Below are positions 6,701 to 7,531 of a stretch of 7,531 nt of DNA, piece by piece. The notes beneath the pieces were generated by a model. The model had not been told where the DNA came from, did no database searches, and saw only the letters and a list, made by a program, of their open reading frames with translations. Location of the stretch: assembly GCA_937897215.1 (NCBI GenBank), contig CALCBQ010000072.1, positions 1 through 7,531 of the forward strand, given 5' to 3'. The stretch is from an uncultured Clostridia bacterium. GTDB taxonomy: Bacteria > Bacillota > Clostridia > Oscillospirales > Acutalibacteraceae. A program made the position numbers and the translations under genes. Each line of letters begins with the position of its first letter. The stretch's first letter is position 1.

Positions 6701-7350
6701 CAAATGGTTCACACTTTGATGATGAAGATGTTTCTGCAATCCGTACACAGCTTGCAACACTTATGCCAGAACTTGATATTGACATTGTATTCCAGGGTCA
6801 TGACCACGTATTTATGCGTACAGATGTTATGAACAACAATGCTGTTGTTGAAACAGAAACACAGACACTCAAATACAACGGTCTTGAATATGTTTCAAAG
6901 ATTAGTCCTGACGGTACAATCTATTCAATCAACGGTACTGCAGGTTGCAAACACTACGAACCAAAACCAGCAGAAGAAACTGCTGAAGCATTCCCTGCAG
7001 GCGAAACAGTACTTTCAATTGATGTTCCTTCATATTCATACATTCAGATTGACGGTGGTAACCTTTACTTCGACTCATACGCTGTAAATGGCGATGGCAC
7101 AGAAGAAAGAATTGACAGTTTTGCAATTTCAAAGGTTGTTACACTTGAAGATGGTACAGTTATTGACGGTACAAACGGCAACGCTACTGACGAGTCAAAC
7201 AAGAATGATAATGTAATCGGCGATATTACTGATACATTCCGTCATAACCCTGTAATCTCTTATGTATTAGTTGCAGGCGTTGCGCTCCTTCTTATTGCAG
7301 GCGTAGTTGCAACAGTAGTTGTTACAAAGAGAAGACGCGAAGAAGCATAA
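3766..7350 (+). CDS. Secreted, membrane-anchored protein with two metallophosphoesterase modules
   Basis: The 1194-residue product has a signal peptide (basic MKRKSTFKK, hydrophobic core ~10-29, likely cleavage after AIA at 30). Module 1 (~36-350) is a calcineurin-like phosphoesterase with D43/H45 (SDLH), GD 103-104, GNHD 137-140, H269 and GHVH 309-312. Residues ~380-690 are helical and leucine/aspartate-rich, with no domain I recognise. Residues ~697-815 resemble the Fn3-like N-terminal domain of purple acid phosphatases. Module 2 (~821-1018) is a second phosphoesterase closer to the purple acid phosphatase-like group: D829/Q831 (TDPQ), GD 863-864, GNHE 896-899, H974 and GHDH 1011-1014. One membrane helix (~1162-1187) followed by KRRREE anchors the C-terminus, leaving the enzyme outside. 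Both metal sites look complete, so hydrolysis of extracellular phosphomonoesters or diesters is expected; substrates are unknown. It is flanked by terminators and appears monocistronic. Leucine codons are dominated by CTT, unlike the GH89 gene. Confidence 0.9.
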   Translation: MKRKSTFKKLFCVILAVAVFAVSIPFTAIAATTDDVNFVILSDLHYFAEASQGPTQEDKAEFNEMMLMNNATSGIAPEILDAALANVTAMALQGKIDFLLVPGDLTRNAEKAAHQELVQKFTAFELATGIPVYVINGNHDINNNRAALYDGENLLTAKKNPELRSQLDTTPEEFESLYKDFGYSSEGGYYSRYKAIAGNSEGSLSYAIDLPNDYRLIAIDSQLYSADNTDSGLNEQETAGHMSDALLEWALKECEQAKKDGKTIIGFTHTNTVPHFDTEVDLFDNFVFRDWEKAADALADAGMHYTVSGHVHMQDVATYVSDNGEEITDITGASILSYPNLFRSVTMSTASNGNINCTYETHDIDEFVPVVIDGVAQPKPFKYLTWEYNFGGDNIKTFATNVIRYQLIYGFGKDVKDAGGLYNYLSETIGIKELIAGLVDNEMLGGALGEIGNAAAKALIYSLCNQLEKAYLQDPDKTMEILDPMLDKLLGIEVSDYPSTAFKDTLGFGSTGEKGTLGDLASSVLAYHYTNNEDYKNDKFLLNALDRFYNGENGEIIISTLLDVVLNDLLQDTILKDIKIDPVSWGINSEMGDLVQSLTDMIDGLLGTNGFPEIGVSDIISILLLSGLVGGDKLSDIVYGLLDEYLTDSFYDVIDGEFYRILKDLTHDDNPGYMMDFDGTVTYTGKVAVPLSQNNLRLPSHIAVTLGEDASSDRNISYVTKYSITNTDIQIVPYSENPDFSKGSTVDADIKTSCEVDAERAYSAIDLSFIGIINHKMTVNRHIINIKGLEAGQKYCYRVGDASRGWWSDIGVIDTADNSTEFSFFHMTDPQSVTEKQYAENWAVALDTAFTNHSDAGFILNTGDLVDNGGDFVEWKRMFNTATDALMDTALMSASGNHEERGDNALVNNFVFSNLPEQDTTTGVYYSFDYNTAHIAVLNTNDLNDSNGLSDAQIQWLTENMNASEKAWKFVALHKAPYSNGSHFDDEDVSAIRTQLATLMPELDIDIVFQGHDHVFMRTDVMNNNAVVETETQTLKYNGLEYVSKISPDGTIYSINGTAGCKHYEPKPAEETAEAFPAGETVLSIDVPSYSYIQIDGGNLYFDSYAVNGDGTEERIDSFAISKVVTLEDGTVIDGTNGNATDESNKNDNVIGDITDTFRHNPVISYVLVAGVALLLIAGVVATVVVTKRRREEA

Positions 7351-7352
7351 TT

Positions 7353-7376
7353 AATTCGTAATGCTGAATTCGTAAT
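7353..7376. repeat. Direct repeat of AATTCGTAAT after the phosphoesterase gene
   Basis: AATTCGTAAT occurs at 7353-7362 and again at 7367-7376, followed by the related GTAATTAGTAATTA. The short AT-rich repeats lie between the stop codon and the terminator. Their role is unknown and they may be a remnant of simple-sequence expansion. Confidence 0.5.
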
Positions 7377-7384
7377 TAGTAATT

Positions 7385-7415
7385 AACGGCGAGAGAATTT
7401 TCTCTCGCCGTTTTT
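7385..7415 (+). terminator. Intrinsic terminator of the phosphoesterase gene
   Basis: AACGGCGAGAGAA (7385-7397) pairs perfectly with TTCTCTCGCCGTT (7400-7412), giving a GC-rich stem of about 12 bp with a tight loop. A T-run TTTTT (7411-7415) follows, then G and TTT. It lies 34 bases after the stop codon. Runs of A on the opposite side are weak, so it probably works mainly for plus-strand transcripts. Confidence 0.9.
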
Positions 7416-7531
7416 GTTTAAACAAATTATAGTTTGTCGAGTTCTTTTATATTCGTACTCTGCGTAGGGGTCGGCGTCCTCGACGACCCGTTATTGGTTT
7501 ATCTGTTAACTTGGTTTGGGTCGTCGAGGAC
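7416..7531. other. Non-coding tail of the window, no gene recognised
   Basis: No convincing start codon with a ribosome binding site or family-like frame is seen on either strand in this 116-base stretch. Its beginning overlaps TTTGTTTAAACAAA (7413-7426), a perfect 14-base palindrome partly shared with the terminator T-run. It then holds an AT-rich stretch and the GC-rich inverted repeat at 7476-7531. Confidence 0.6.
7464..7531. repeat. GC-rich inverted repeat cut by the window end (GTAGGG type)
   Basis: GTCCTCGACGACCC (7476-7489) and GGGTCGTCGAGGAC (7518-7531) are perfect 14-base inverted repeats flanking a 28-base AT-rich spacer. The left arm is preceded by GTAGGGGTCGGC (7464-7475), so the right arm probably continues beyond the window as GCCGACCCCTAC. 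The GTAGGG opening is shared with the palindrome at 2778-2805. This points to a dispersed extragenic repeat family, either two inverted copies or one long-armed element such as a small MITE. The unit's true boundary cannot be seen here. Confidence 0.6.

Noticed and set aside
7240..7350. Sortase-type cell wall anchor at the phosphoesterase C-terminus
   Set aside because: There is a hydrophobic helix and basic tail, but no LPxTG-like motif before it; a simple membrane anchor fits better.
7476..7531. CRISPR repeat or phage attachment site
   Set aside because: Only one pair of inverted arms is present, with no direct-repeat spacing, no cas genes and no tRNA or integrase nearby.

Overview
The window looks like a chromosomal segment from a low-GC Gram-positive bacterium, most likely an anaerobic gut-type member of the Clostridia. 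This is inferred from the strongly AT-rich intergenic DNA, the GGAGG and GGTGA-type ribosome binding sites, intrinsic terminators with T-tracts, the mix of gene families, and GC-rich GTAGGG-type palindromes between genes. No species call is possible from sequence reading alone.

Layout. Positions 1-39 on the minus strand hold the first 13 codons of a gene leaving the window. Its start (MSKKFVYLFKEGN) matches the N-terminus of pyruvate phosphate dikinase, with a strong GGAGG site and a well-spaced promoter. The 200-bp divergent region 52-251 also carries a plus-strand promoter and an AT-rich palindrome. Positions 252-2762 encode a GH89 alpha-N-acetylglucosaminidase with both catalytic glutamates, no signal peptide and no ATG start. 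A compact double palindrome at 2762-2805 follows it. Positions 2940-3623 encode a complete MacB/LolD-type ABC ATPase with no permease beside it, closed by a strong terminator at 3661-3703. Positions 3766-7350 encode a 1194-residue secreted, C-terminally membrane-anchored protein. It has two different metallophosphoesterase modules separated by about 310 residues of unrecognised helical sequence, and ends in a terminator at 7385-7415. The last ~115 bp are non-coding and contain half of, or a long-armed, second GC-rich inverted repeat that reaches the window edge.

How the genes relate. Promoter and terminator positions suggest at least three or four separate transcription units rather than one operon. 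The GH89 enzyme would release GlcNAc inside the cell from imported alpha-linked glycans. The large phosphoesterase would work outside the membrane on phosphate esters or phosphodiesters. The ATPase would pair with a permease encoded elsewhere. Nothing in the sequence ties them into a single pathway, so co-function would be speculation. No mobile element, CRISPR array, tRNA or rRNA is visible. The most novel item is the two-module phosphoesterase with its unassigned middle region.
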